From positions 68,011 to 132,010 of the forward strand of contig CAVTGB010000018.1 in NCBI GenBank assembly GCA_963734125.1: 64,000 nucleotides of DNA, written 5' to 3'. Positions 52,949 to 61,216 of this stretch are shown piece after piece (the first letter of the stretch is position 1; the number at the start of each line of letters is the position of its first letter). The notes under the pieces were generated by a model that saw nothing but the letters and a program-made list of their open reading frames with translations, was not told the DNA's origin and did no database searches. Source of the stretch: DATARH01 sp963734125. Its GTDB lineage: Bacteria > Pseudomonadota > Alphaproteobacteria > ATCC43930 > CGMCC-115725. The position numbers and the translations under genes were made by a program.

Positions 52949-54857
52949 CCCGAGTTCGACAGCTGATGGGCGCTCAAGAGCGGGAATCGGGTTGTTGCGA
53001 ATTGGGAAGAGGCTGAAGCTGGCCTTCCAAAGCCGAAAGCCATAGTTACACGCCTTCAATACCGCTTCTAATCTAGACGCTAGCAGAGCGTAACGGCTAT
53101 ACTCTGGGGTGTGTTCATGCGCGCTGTGGTCCGTCACAACAAGGACGGCAGCAGCGTCCGCTACCTCCAGCTGGTCCACAACGTCTGGGATGCCCAGCTC
53201 AAGCGGGCCCGGGCCCAGGTGATCCACACCCTGGGCCGGGAGGACCAGCTCGACCCGGAGGCCCTGCGCCGGCTGGTGCGCAGCATCAGCCGCTTCATCG
53301 AGCCCGAGCAGGCACTGATCGCCGCCGCCTCTCCCGAGCTCCGCTTCCTCGGCTCGCGTCCCTTCGGTGGCGCCTACGTCATCGACCAGATGTGGCAGCG
53401 CCTGGGCATCCCCGAGGCGATCCGGCGGGCCGCCGCCGACCGCCGGATCTCCGCGGCGGTGGAGCGGATCATCTTCACCCTGGTCTGCAACCGGGTCCTG
53501 GCGCCGTCGTCCAAGCTGGCCGCCCTGGAGTGGGCGGCCGAGGACGTGGCCCTGCCCGCGGTTCCCGATCTGGGTGGCGATCCCCAGGTCTTCTACCGGG
53601 CCATGGACTTCCTGCTCGACTGCGACGAGGCGATCCAGCGCGAGGTCTTCTTCCAGGTCGCCAACCTGCTCAACCTGGAGGTCGACGTCCTCCTCTTCGA
53701 CACCACCAGCACCTACTTCGAGACCGAGCTCGACGACGACTTCCGCCGCTACGGCCACTCCAAGGACCACCGCCCCGATCGTCCCCAGACGGTGGTCGGC
53801 CTGGCGGTCACCAAGGAGGGTATCCCGGTCCGCTGCTGGGCCTTCCCGGGCAACGCCAGTGACCAGGTCATCATCCGCCAGGTCCACGACGACCTCCGGG
53901 AGTGGCGGCTCCACCGGGTGCTCTGGGTCGGCGACCGCGGCTTCGCCTCGGAGGAGAACCGGACCCATCTGCAGCGCGCCGGGGGCCACGTGCTCTTCGG
54001 CGAGAAGCTGCGCCAAGGGCAGGACAACCTGGAGGCGCTGGCCCGGCCGGGACGCTACTCGGTGGTGGCCGACAACCTGGAGGTCAAGGAGGTGTGGATC
54101 GGCGAGGGGATCACCGCGCGGCGCTTCATCGTCTGCCGCAATCAGGTGGAGGCGGAGTGGGACCGGGCCCGCCGGGAGCGGGCCCTGAAGCGCCTGGAGA
54201 CCGAGCTCGCCGAGCTCGATGGCAAGCGAGGCGACCACCGGCTGCGGGCCAAGGGCGAGCTGCTCGCCCACCCCACGCTCTCGCGTTACCTGAGCCGGCG
54301 CCAGGGTGGCCTGGTGATCGACCAGGCCAAGGTCAAGGTCGAGGAGCGCTTGGACGGCAAGTTCCTGCTCAGCTCCACCGACAACTCCCTCTCCGCCGCC
54401 GAGCTGGCTCTGCTCTACAAGTCGCTGCTCGAGGTGGAGCGCTCCTGGCGGGACCTCAAGCAGGTCCTCGAGCTGCGCCCCATCTACCACCGCAAGGAGG
54501 AGCGGATCCGGGCCCACATCACCCTCTGCTTCCTGGGCCTGATCCTGGTCCGGGTGATCGAGACCCAGGCCAAGGACACCTGGCGCAACCTCCGCCACGA
54601 GCTGCAGCGGATGGTGGTCGGCGAGTTTGCCGGCGAGGCCGGTCGGGTGGTCCAGCGCAGCGAGACCACCCCTGCTCAGCAGCGAATCCTCCGGGCTCTC
54701 GATCTCCCCGAGCCCAACCTGGTCCTGGAAATCACCCCCGGCCGCCGCCAGGCTTCGATCTCGGCCTAGTAACTACGCCTCCTCGCCCCTCCGGGCGACT
54801 TCCCTTATCCCCCAACGCATTTCGGCTTAGGCGATCGCCTATGCTGTCGAACTCGGG
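52949..54857 (+). mobile_element. IS1634-family insertion sequence
   Basis: 1,909 bases with exact 15-base inverted repeats, cccgagttcgacagc at 52949-52963 and its complement at 54843-54857. A five-base target duplication tctat flanks it (52944-52948 and 54858-54862). It interrupts the ATPase gene in the same orientation. Confidence 0.88.
53117..54769 (+). CDS. IS1634-family DDE transposase
   Basis: 550 residues from ATG 53117 (GTG 53111 is possible). Catalytic residues lie in LLFDTTSTYFE (Asp), WVGDRGFASEEN (Asp) and LLEVERSWRDLKQVLELRPIYHR (Glu), the IS4-superfamily pattern with a long insertion domain. Intact. Confidence 0.9.
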   Translation: MRAVVRHNKDGSSVRYLQLVHNVWDAQLKRARAQVIHTLGREDQLDPEALRRLVRSISRFIEPEQALIAAASPELRFLGSRPFGGAYVIDQMWQRLGIPEAIRRAAADRRISAAVERIIFTLVCNRVLAPSSKLAALEWAAEDVALPAVPDLGGDPQVFYRAMDFLLDCDEAIQREVFFQVANLLNLEVDVLLFDTTSTYFETELDDDFRRYGHSKDHRPDRPQTVVGLAVTKEGIPVRCWAFPGNASDQVIIRQVHDDLREWRLHRVLWVGDRGFASEENRTHLQRAGGHVLFGEKLRQGQDNLEALARPGRYSVVADNLEVKEVWIGEGITARRFIVCRNQVEAEWDRARRERALKRLETELAELDGKRGDHRLRAKGELLAHPTLSRYLSRRQGGLVIDQAKVKVEERLDGKFLLSSTDNSLSAAELALLYKSLLEVERSWRDLKQVLELRPIYHRKEERIRAHITLCFLGLILVRVIETQAKDTWRNLRHELQRMVVGEFAGEAGRVVQRSETTPAQQRILRALDLPEPNLVLEITPGRRQASISA

Positions 54858-54904
54858 TCTATGACCTCTACCTCAATCACCAGTACGACACCTTCCCGTA
54901 CTTA

Positions 54905-56067
54905 AAGAGAATCGCCCAAGGGGTTGACGTAGTGACTCAGGTGTGAGTCAATGGGTTCATGCCTTCTCCAGCTCCTCGAACCCGCTCCGCCAACACTCAC
55001 TACGCACGTCGATCCCGCCGGTCACCCAAGTTGATCGCGGCTCTCCAGGAGCGCCGCGAGCAAGCCGCTGTGCTCTTCGCCGAGGGCGTCCGTCCGGCCC
55101 GGGTCGCGGTCCAGCTGGGGGTCAGTCGGCAGGCCTCCAGCACCTGGTTCGGGCTCTGGCAGCAGGGCGGCACCGACGCCCTCAAGCTGTCGGAGCGTTT
55201 CGGCAGGCCGCCCAAGCTCAGCGATGAGCAGCTCGCCGCCATCGAGACCGTGCTCCTCCAGGGCGCGCGAGCCAGTGGCTACACCACCGACGTGTGGACG
55301 CTCCAGCGAGTGGCTGAGGTGATCGCAGAGCGGACCGGCGTCGTCTACCACCCGGGCCACGTCTGGCGGTTGCTCCGCTACATGGGCTGGAGCCGGCAGC
55401 GGCCCTCCCGACGGGCCAAGGAGCGCGACGAGGCCGCCATCGACCACTGGGTGAAGGTCACCTGGCCAGCGCTAAAAAGGGGGCCCAACGCCAGCACCGC
55501 TGGATCCTCTTCGAGGACGAGAGCGGCTTCTCCCTGACCCCGCCGCTCCGCCAGACCTGGGCGCCGCGTGGCCGCACCCCGGTGGTCCGGCATCGCTTCA
55601 ACTGGAAGCGGGTCTCGGCGGCGTCCGCGCTCTGCTACCGCTGGGACGGCCGGCGGGCGCGGCTGTACTTCCAGACCCGCCCTGGCGCCTACAACGACGT
55701 CGGCCTGATCAGCTTCCTCGAGGAGCTGCGCCACCACTTCCGCCGCCAGCGAGTGCTCTTGCTCTGGGATGGACTGAGTTCGCATCGCAGCGGGGTCATG
55801 AAGGCGTACCTCGACGCCCAGCGGTCATGGCTGCGTGTCGAGCGGATGCCGGCCTACGCCCCCGAGCTGAACCCCGTGGAGGGTGTCTGGAACCACCTCA
55901 AGGGTGGGGTCCTGGCCAACCGCGGGGACGACACCGTGGAGGAGCTGATCGAGCTCGCCGCCGGTGGCGTCCACAAGGCCCGCAGCCAGCAGCACCTGCT
56001 CTTCGGCTTCCTGGGTCAGACCGGTCTCGTCCTGACCAATCCCGTCAACCGCTTTAACGAAGGTCTT
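54905..56067 (+). mobile_element. IS630-family insertion sequence
   Basis: 1,163 bases flanked by the TA dinucleotide typical of the IS630/Tc1 group (54903-54904 and 56068-56069). Inverted ends of about 25 bases match imperfectly: aagagaatcgcccaagggg and, at the other end read inward, aagaccttcgttaaagcgg; both continue into ttgacg. It interrupts the same ATPase gene 42 bases downstream of the IS1634 insertion. Confidence 0.83.
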
Positions 56068-56070
56068 TAG
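54959..56070 (+). CDS. IS630-family transposase made through a -1 frameshift
   Basis: The first frame (ATG 54959) encodes the DNA-binding part with RPARVAVQLGVSRQASSTWF and a second helix-turn-helix, and would stop soon after 55530. The second frame, at -1, carries WILFEDESGFSLTPP (Asp), LLLWDGLSSHRS (Asp) and YAPELNPVEGVWNHLK (Glu). The switch falls at ctaaaaaggggg (about 55477), a slippery run as used by many IS630 elements. The TAG stop is completed only by the TA target copy plus the flanking G. Confidence 0.82.
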
Positions 56071-56503
56071 ACCACTTCATCTGCGAGGCATTCCCCGAAG
56101 TCCTTCGCCTCGAAGTCAATGCGCACGGAAGCATAAGTGAGGCTTATGTTGTCTACCCTGGCAACCCCGTTGAGAAGGTTCTCCTTCAGCACTGCGGGAC
56201 GGGCATCGAGCAACTCCTAATGATTGGCGCCGTGATTCTTGGCAGTGCGGCTCCGCGAATCATGCTCATCGACGAACCCCATGCCTTCCTTCATCCTCAC
56301 GCGGAGCGCACTCTGCTGAAGCTGATGCGCGACCACTCGGAGCATCAGTACATAGTAGCCACCCATTCCTCAATCTTCTTGCGCAGCGCTCAACTACCAA
56401 GGGTGCGGCTGTTCAAACGTGCCGAGACGGGAACTGTTATTCAACCGTTCGACGAAGAGGCCGACCTACTCACAGAGATCGGTCTTACGGCTAGCGACCT
56501 AGA

Positions 56504-56923
56504 TCGCGTCCCGGCGCTGCTGTAAAAGCGAGCGGCTAGCCACGCGCTTGTTTTGGTCAGTTTAGGCGATAAGCTCCTGGGTGGTCAAGTCCTCCTTGGC
56601 TGCGGATCGGCGGACGAGCAGCTGTCGGTCGAGGTCGGTCAGGCCAAGGCCGCGGGCGCCGCTGATGACGAGATCGAGGACCGCCCGGCGAGAAGGCTGA
56701 GGCAGCTGGTCTCTCGCGTCCCGGCGCTGCTGTAAAAGCGAGCGGCTAGCCACGCGCTTGTTTTGGTCAGTTTAGGCGATAAGCTCCTGGGTGGTCAAGT
56801 CCTCCTTGGCTGCGGATCGGCGGACGAGCAGCTGTCGGTCGAGGTCGGTCAGGCCAAGGCCGCGGGCGCCGCTGATGACGAGGTCGAGGACCGCCCAGCA
56901 GAGGCTGAGGCAGCTGGTCTCCC
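56504..56923 (+). repeat. Tandem duplication of about 210 bases at the IS256 end
   Basis: Unit one is 56504-56713, unit two 56714-56923. Each contains the last 15 bases of ATPase-side sequence followed by about 190 bases of IS256 left end. They differ at only a few positions (for example gacgagatc against gacgaggtc). The first unit holds a stray 60-residue copy of the transposase C-terminus. Confidence 0.85.
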
Positions 56924-58096
56924 CGGGGAAGCGGCCGATGACCTTGGCCCGCCGCCGAACCTCCTCCAGGGATCTCTCCAGCAGGTTGGTGCTCCGCAAC
57001 CTGGCTCGGAGGTGGAGGGGATAGTCGAGGTGGACCGTCAGCGCCGGCAGGTCGTCGGCCAGGCAGGCCGCGGCGCTCGGGTACTTGGGCTCCAGGTCGG
57101 CGACCACCATCCGGAGGCCGTCCTCGGCGGCTTGGCGGGAGTCGGCCTCGTTGAGCACCGCCCAGTAGGCGGCGCGGATCCGCTCGTGGAGGGCGGGATC
57201 CTTGGGAAGTTTGGCGAGTATGTTGCGAAGGCGGTGCACAGCGCAGCGCTGACGATCGGCGTCTGGCCAGAGCTCCTCGATCGCCCGGATCAGCCCCGGC
57301 GCGCCGTCGCTGACCACCAGCGTCGGCGCTCCCAGCCCGCGCTTGGCCAGGTGCCGTCCCAGGTCCAGCCAGTCCTCGTGGCGCTCTCGCTGGCCGAGGC
57401 AGACGTCGAGCAGCACCCGCCCGCCGTCGCGGGTGTAGCCCCAGGCCACCAGGACGCCCTCCTTGGCCCCGCTCGGGCGGGTGGGGAGGTAGATCGCGTC
57501 CATGAACAGGACGAGCAGGTCGACCTCCGCCAGCGACCGGGCCCGGAAGGCCTTGTAGCGGTCCCGGAGCTCCTTGCAGATGCGGCTCACCGTGCTCTTG
57601 CTGATCGTGCCCAGCCCGGCCTCGGCGATCAGGCTCTCGACGTCGCGGTCGGAGAGGCCACGCACGTAGGCCCCGATGATCAGCGCCTCGAGCGGCCGGG
57701 TCCGGATCGCCACCCGGGTGTCGGGGATGATCTTGGGGACGAAGCGCTCGGCGCAATCGCGGAGCTGGGGGATGGCCAGCTCCACCTCGCCCTCGGCGGT
57801 CTGGATGCGGCGGGGCCGCACCCCGTTGCGCGACCCTCGGGCCTGCGGGCTGCGCTCATAGCGGGCCCGCTGGAGGAAGGCGGTCACCTCCTCGTCGATG
57901 GCCCGCTGGAGCACCAGGCGGGCCCCCAGCCGTCCGACCTCGGCGAGCTTCTCGCCAGCCGGGGTCCCGCTCTCCAGCAGGGCGCCGATGGCTTCCTCCA
58001 GCAGGGTGCTGGGCGCTACTCTCTTCTCCACGGCGTAGTTCTCCTCGGTGGTTTCCAGACCTACCGCGCGAGACTACGCCGCTCCACTTTTACAGC
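56729..58096 (-). mobile_element. IS256-family insertion sequence
   Basis: About 1.37 kb. Ends are gctgtaaaagcgagcggc (from 56729, repeated at 56519) and, on the opposite strand from 58096, gctgtaaaagtggagcggc. No eight-base target duplication is present, and the genes on both sides (ATPase and DUF222) are truncated. Confidence 0.82.
56772..58031 (-). CDS. IS256-family (mutator-type) transposase
   Basis: 419 residues. DDE residues lie in VLFMDAIYLPTRPSG (Asp), LVVSDGAPGLIRAIEELWPDADRQRCAVHRLRNI (Asp with the family CxxH), and RSTNLLERSLEEVRRRAKVIGRFP (Glu). Intact. Confidence 0.92.
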   Translation of the reverse strand: MEKRVAPSTLLEEAIGALLESGTPAGEKLAEVGRLGARLVLQRAIDEEVTAFLQRARYERSPQARGSRNGVRPRRIQTAEGEVELAIPQLRDCAERFVPKIIPDTRVAIRTRPLEALIIGAYVRGLSDRDVESLIAEAGLGTISKSTVSRICKELRDRYKAFRARSLAEVDLLVLFMDAIYLPTRPSGAKEGVLVAWGYTRDGGRVLLDVCLGQRERHEDWLDLGRHLAKRGLGAPTLVVSDGAPGLIRAIEELWPDADRQRCAVHRLRNILAKLPKDPALHERIRAAYWAVLNEADSRQAAEDGLRMVVADLEPKYPSAAACLADDLPALTVHLDYPLHLRARLRSTNLLERSLEEVRRRAKVIGRFPGETSCLSLCWAVLDLVISGARGLGLTDLDRQLLVRRSAAKEDLTTQELIA

Positions 58097-58950
58097 GCCA
58101 CCGGTACGCCACCCCCGCCCAGCTCCAGCTCGGCGGCCGGCGCCCCGTCCCGCCCCTGGACCGTCTCCAGGGTGGCGGTGACCTGGAGGTGGGGACGCTG
58201 GCCGCCGTGCTGGGGCAGCGCCCCGCTGTCCAGGGCGTGGGCGGCCAGCTCCACCAGGGCGTCGGCGAAGCGGCGCTCCCGGGGACGCTCGTCCCCCTCC
58301 CCGGCCGGCCGGGCGAGCGGCTCCAGGGCGGTGCGCAGGGTGGCCCCGCCCTCGCCGTCGAGGAAGCCGCGCAGGAAGCACGCGCCGCCCTCGGTGGCCG
58401 TGAGCTCCAGGAAGCGCGCCTCCACCTGCTCCATCTGCTCGGTGAGGAAGCGGCGCGGGTCGGCGGCGTGACGCAGGTGGGCGCAGTCCCGCCGGAGCTC
58501 GGCGACCGAGCGCCGCCGAGCCTTGCCCAGCAGGACCGCCTCGTCGAAGCCGGGGACCGGCGTGTCGCCGGCGATCGTCGGGCCGGCGGACGCCGGCAGG
58601 CCGGCGATCCACTCGGCGGTGCGGGCGATCACGGCCAGATGGGCGAAGCCGATCTCCCCCGCGCGCAGCGCGCGGGTGCTCTCCGGCATCCGGATCGCCT
58701 GCCCGCCGACCACCAGGGCGTTCCAGGCGGCGGTGCCGGTGGTGTGGCACTCCTCCTTGACCCAGCCGGTCGGGCTCGGGTGCCCGTCCCACTCGTCCTC
58801 GCCGCAGGCGGCGAGCTCGGTGACCATGCCGGAGAACTCCAGCTCCATCCGGTCGATGAGCCGGCGCCACGCGACCATCTCGGCGCGCACCACGGGGCCC
58901 GGACGCCCATCCCGGGGCCGTCGCCCGAAGCGATCGAGCGCGGCGGTCAC
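58090..58950 (-). CDS. DUF222 (13E12-type) protein truncated by IS256
   Basis: 286 residues from GTG 58950, which has a purine-rich stretch upstream and lies downstream of a good promoter. The DUF222 helical region is visible (EMVAWRRLIDRMELEFSGMVTEL, DEAVLLGKARRRSVAELRRDCAHLRHAADP), up to RPHLQVTATLETVQGRDGAPAAELELGG. The HNH nuclease domain that normally follows is missing; the stop comes from the IS256 end. The family is frequent in Actinobacteria and related phyla. Confidence 0.8.
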   Translation of the reverse strand: MTAALDRFGRRPRDGRPGPVVRAEMVAWRRLIDRMELEFSGMVTELAACGEDEWDGHPSPTGWVKEECHTTGTAAWNALVVGGQAIRMPESTRALRAGEIGFAHLAVIARTAEWIAGLPASAGPTIAGDTPVPGFDEAVLLGKARRRSVAELRRDCAHLRHAADPRRFLTEQMEQVEARFLELTATEGGACFLRGFLDGEGGATLRTALEPLARPAGEGDERPRERRFADALVELAAHALDSGALPQHGGQRPHLQVTATLETVQGRDGAPAAELELGGGGVPVAL

Positions 58951-59012
58951 GCCGGCGAGACCGCTCCCCCCGCTCCCCGCCGCCCCACCTCTCGCTCCAA
59001 CATCGACAATGG

Positions 59013-59042
59013 AGTATAGCGAACTGATGTACGCATTGTCAA
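59013..59042 (-). promoter_or_regulatory. Sigma70-type promoter
   Basis: On the minus strand TTGACA (59042-59037) and TATACT (59018-59013) with 18 bases between, reading toward the DUF222 gene. Close to consensus in a GC-rich setting. Confidence 0.65.
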
Positions 59043-59181
59043 GACGAACACACCGCCAAGATAACCTTTGAGGGGGTTGGCACACAGCCAGAACGCGCTG
59101 GGTGGTGGGGCGTCAGGTGCGGGAGAGATGGGCACTGATCGGACCTCGTCAGCCCGCTTCCCGGTACACTCGGGAGCCGTC

Positions 59182-59289
59182 ATGCGGAGTTCTCACACGC
59201 CTCGGACGCGGCGGCTGCCGCTCCGGGACGCCATCGGGTTCGCGGGGAAGCGAATGCGCCGGGGCGGACGCACCGCCCCTCACGCGTGA
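59182..59289 (+). CDS. Possible leader ORF upstream of thrC
   Basis: A 35-codon frame MRSSHTPRTRRLPLRDAI... ending 33 bases before thrC. A -10-like TACACT at 59165-59170 would start transcription just before its ATG. It is not rich in Thr, so classic attenuation is not indicated. It may be a chance frame. Confidence 0.25.
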   Translation: MRSSHTPRTRRLPLRDAIGFAGKRMRRGGRTAPHA

Positions 59290-59322
59290 GCTGTCATCCC
59301 CCGACAACCTGAGGACCCTCCC

Positions 59323-60603
59323 ATGAGTGAACGAATACTTGGACTGCGCTGCCGCGCCTGCGGAGCCACGACCCCGATCGCGCCGACCCACGCCTGCGAT
59401 CTCTGCTTCGGCCCCCTCGAGGTGGCCTACGACTACTCCGAGATCGGGCGGAGGGTCTCACGGGCGAGCATCGAGGCGGGCCCGGCGAGCATCTGGCGCT
59501 ACCGTGAGCTGCTGCCGCTCGAGGACGAGCTGGAGCCGATCAGCCTCGGCGAGGGCTGGTCGCCGCTGCTCCGCGCCCGCAACCTGGGCGACCTGCTCGG
59601 CCTGCGCAACCTCTACCTGAAGAACGACACCCAGAACCCCACCAACTCCTTCAAGGACCGGGTGGTGAGCGTCGCCGCCAGCTGGGCCCGCGGGCACGGC
59701 TTCGCGACCCTCGCCTGCGCCAGCACTGGCAACCTGGCCAACGCGGTGGCCGCCTACGCCGCCCACGCGGCGATGCGCGCGGTCATCATCATCCCCGCCG
59801 ACCTGGAGGCCGCCAAGATCTCGACCACCGCGGTGTTCCGGCCGACCCTGGTCCGGGTCAACGGTACCTACGACGACGCCAACCGGCTGGGCAGCGAGCT
59901 GGCCGACGAGGTCTCCTGGGCCTTCTGCAACATCAACGTCCGGCCCTTCTACAGCGAGGGCAGCAAGACCCTCACCTACGAGACCGTGGAGCAGCTGGGC
60001 TGGCGGCTGCCCGACGAGATCGTCATCCCGATTGCCTCCGGCTCCCAGTTCGTCAAGGCGGAGAAGGCGATCCGCGAGCTGGTCGACCTCGGCCTGGTCC
60101 CGGGGCCGCCGCGGACCCGGCTGACCGGCGCCCAGGCGTCAGGCTGCGCCCCGGTGGCCGACGCCTTCGCGGGCCACCGCCCGGTCACCCCGGTGCGCCG
60201 CCCCGACACCGTCGCCCGCTCTCTTGCCATCGGCAGCCCATCGGACGGGGAGGACGTGATCCGCGCCGCCCGCAAGAGCGGGGGAGTGGTCGAGAGCGTC
60301 AGCGACGAGGAGATCCTCGACGCCGTGGAGCTGCTCGCGCGCACCGAGGGGGTCTTCGCCGAGACCGCCGGCGGGGTGACGGTGGCGGTGCTCCGCCGGC
60401 TCGCCGAGGCGGGCAGGTGGAAGGGCGACGAGACGGTGGTCGCCTACATCACCGGCCACGGGCTCAAGACGGCCGAGTCGCTCGAGGGTCGCAGCCAGCT
60501 GGACGAACCAATCACCCCGTCGCTGCGTGCTTTCGCGGAGCGCTACCGGGCCGAGATGGAGGCGGCGCCTGCCCCCGTCCGCGGGAGCGTCCCCGTTGGT
60601 TGA
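59323..60603 (+). CDS. thrC: Threonine synthase
   Basis: 426 residues, ATG 59323. An N-terminal zinc-ribbon-like CRACG...CDLC is followed by the PLP Lys in NPTNSFKDR (about residue 113), the STGN loop (ACASTGNLANAVAAYAAHA) and GSQFVKAEKAIREL. It converts O-phosphohomoserine to threonine. The long form with a Cys ribbon is seen in archaea, Actinobacteria and Chloroflexi. Confidence 0.92.
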   Translation: MSERILGLRCRACGATTPIAPTHACDLCFGPLEVAYDYSEIGRRVSRASIEAGPASIWRYRELLPLEDELEPISLGEGWSPLLRARNLGDLLGLRNLYLKNDTQNPTNSFKDRVVSVAASWARGHGFATLACASTGNLANAVAAYAAHAAMRAVIIIPADLEAAKISTTAVFRPTLVRVNGTYDDANRLGSELADEVSWAFCNINVRPFYSEGSKTLTYETVEQLGWRLPDEIVIPIASGSQFVKAEKAIRELVDLGLVPGPPRTRLTGAQASGCAPVADAFAGHRPVTPVRRPDTVARSLAIGSPSDGEDVIRAARKSGGVVESVSDEEILDAVELLARTEGVFAETAGGVTVAVLRRLAEAGRWKGDETVVAYITGHGLKTAESLEGRSQLDEPITPSLRAFAERYRAEMEAAPAPVRGSVPVG

Positions 60604-60690
60604 CACGCCGGGCTCGGCCGACGCGCTGCACCCGGCCGCGATCTCAAGGCCGTCAGTGAGGGCCGCACCCACGCGCGGCGACCGGGAGCC

Positions 60691-61119
60691 ATGACGGTGC
60701 CCCCCGGGCTGCCGGGAAACCTGGACCCGCACGCCGGTTTCATCGGTCTCATGGGCCTCGAGTTCGACGAGGTCTCGGCGACCCGGGTCGTCGCCCACCT
60801 CGAGGTCACCGAGAAGCACCTCCAGCCCTACGGCCTGGTCCACGGCGGCGTCTACGCCTCGATCGCCGAGACCCTGGCGTCGGTCGGCGCGATGGTGGCG
60901 GCGGCCGACGGCTCCGGACGGGGAGCGGTCGGGCTGGAGAACCACACCAGCTTCCTCCGCACCGCGGGCGCCGGCCAGAGGATCGACGCCGAGGCGGTGG
61001 TGCGGCACGCCGGCCGCCGGGTCCACCAGTGGGCGGTGACGATGCGCGACGCGGAGAGCGGGCGCGAGCTGGCCACCAGCACCGTCCGGCTGCTGCTGGT
61101 GGCGCCCGAGCACGTCTGA
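60691..61119 (+). CDS. PaaI-type hotdog thioesterase
   Basis: 142 residues. The motif YGLVHGGVYASIAETLAS is the catalytic helix of the family, followed by VGLENHTSFLRTAGAGQRI. It probably hydrolyses acyl- or aroyl-CoA. Separated from thrC by 87 bases without recognised content. Confidence 0.85.
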   Translation: MTVPPGLPGNLDPHAGFIGLMGLEFDEVSATRVVAHLEVTEKHLQPYGLVHGGVYASIAETLASVGAMVAAADGSGRGAVGLENHTSFLRTAGAGQRIDAEAVVRHAGRRVHQWAVTMRDAESGRELATSTVRLLLVAPEHV

Positions 61120-61216
61120 CCCGGGCCGCCGCGCCGCCGGCCGGCCGCCGGCCGTTCCGGGGGCACCGGCATGGATGGGGGAGCCGGCCGTGGTTCAGCG
61201 CCTACACTGACGCCCG

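Larger units (their letters stand above)
52214..56525 (+). pseudogene. OLD/RecF-like AAA ATPase gene split by two insertion sequences
   Basis: The N-terminal part has LNGFRSIRTPQELVL and Walker A AGRNNVGKTAF. After one or more frame changes it reaches VYVGPRKVATYSVALSQAE and DGSNLINVLY. There an IS1634 element is inserted (52949-54857). A 42-base fragment (54863-54904, DLYLNHQYDTFPYL) follows, then an IS630 element (54905-56067). The rest runs from 56070: HFICEAFPEVLRLEV, LLMIGAVILGSAAPRIMLIDEPHAFLHPHAE (Walker B) and YIVATHSSIFLRSAQ. It ends where an IS256 end supplies the stop. Such ATPases occur in anti-phage systems; that role here is inference. Confidence 0.78.

Noticed and set aside
52841..54598. 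A 585-codon minus-strand frame rich in Leu, Gly and Asp
   Set aside because: Antisense to the intact IS1634 transposase; it has no recognisable domain.
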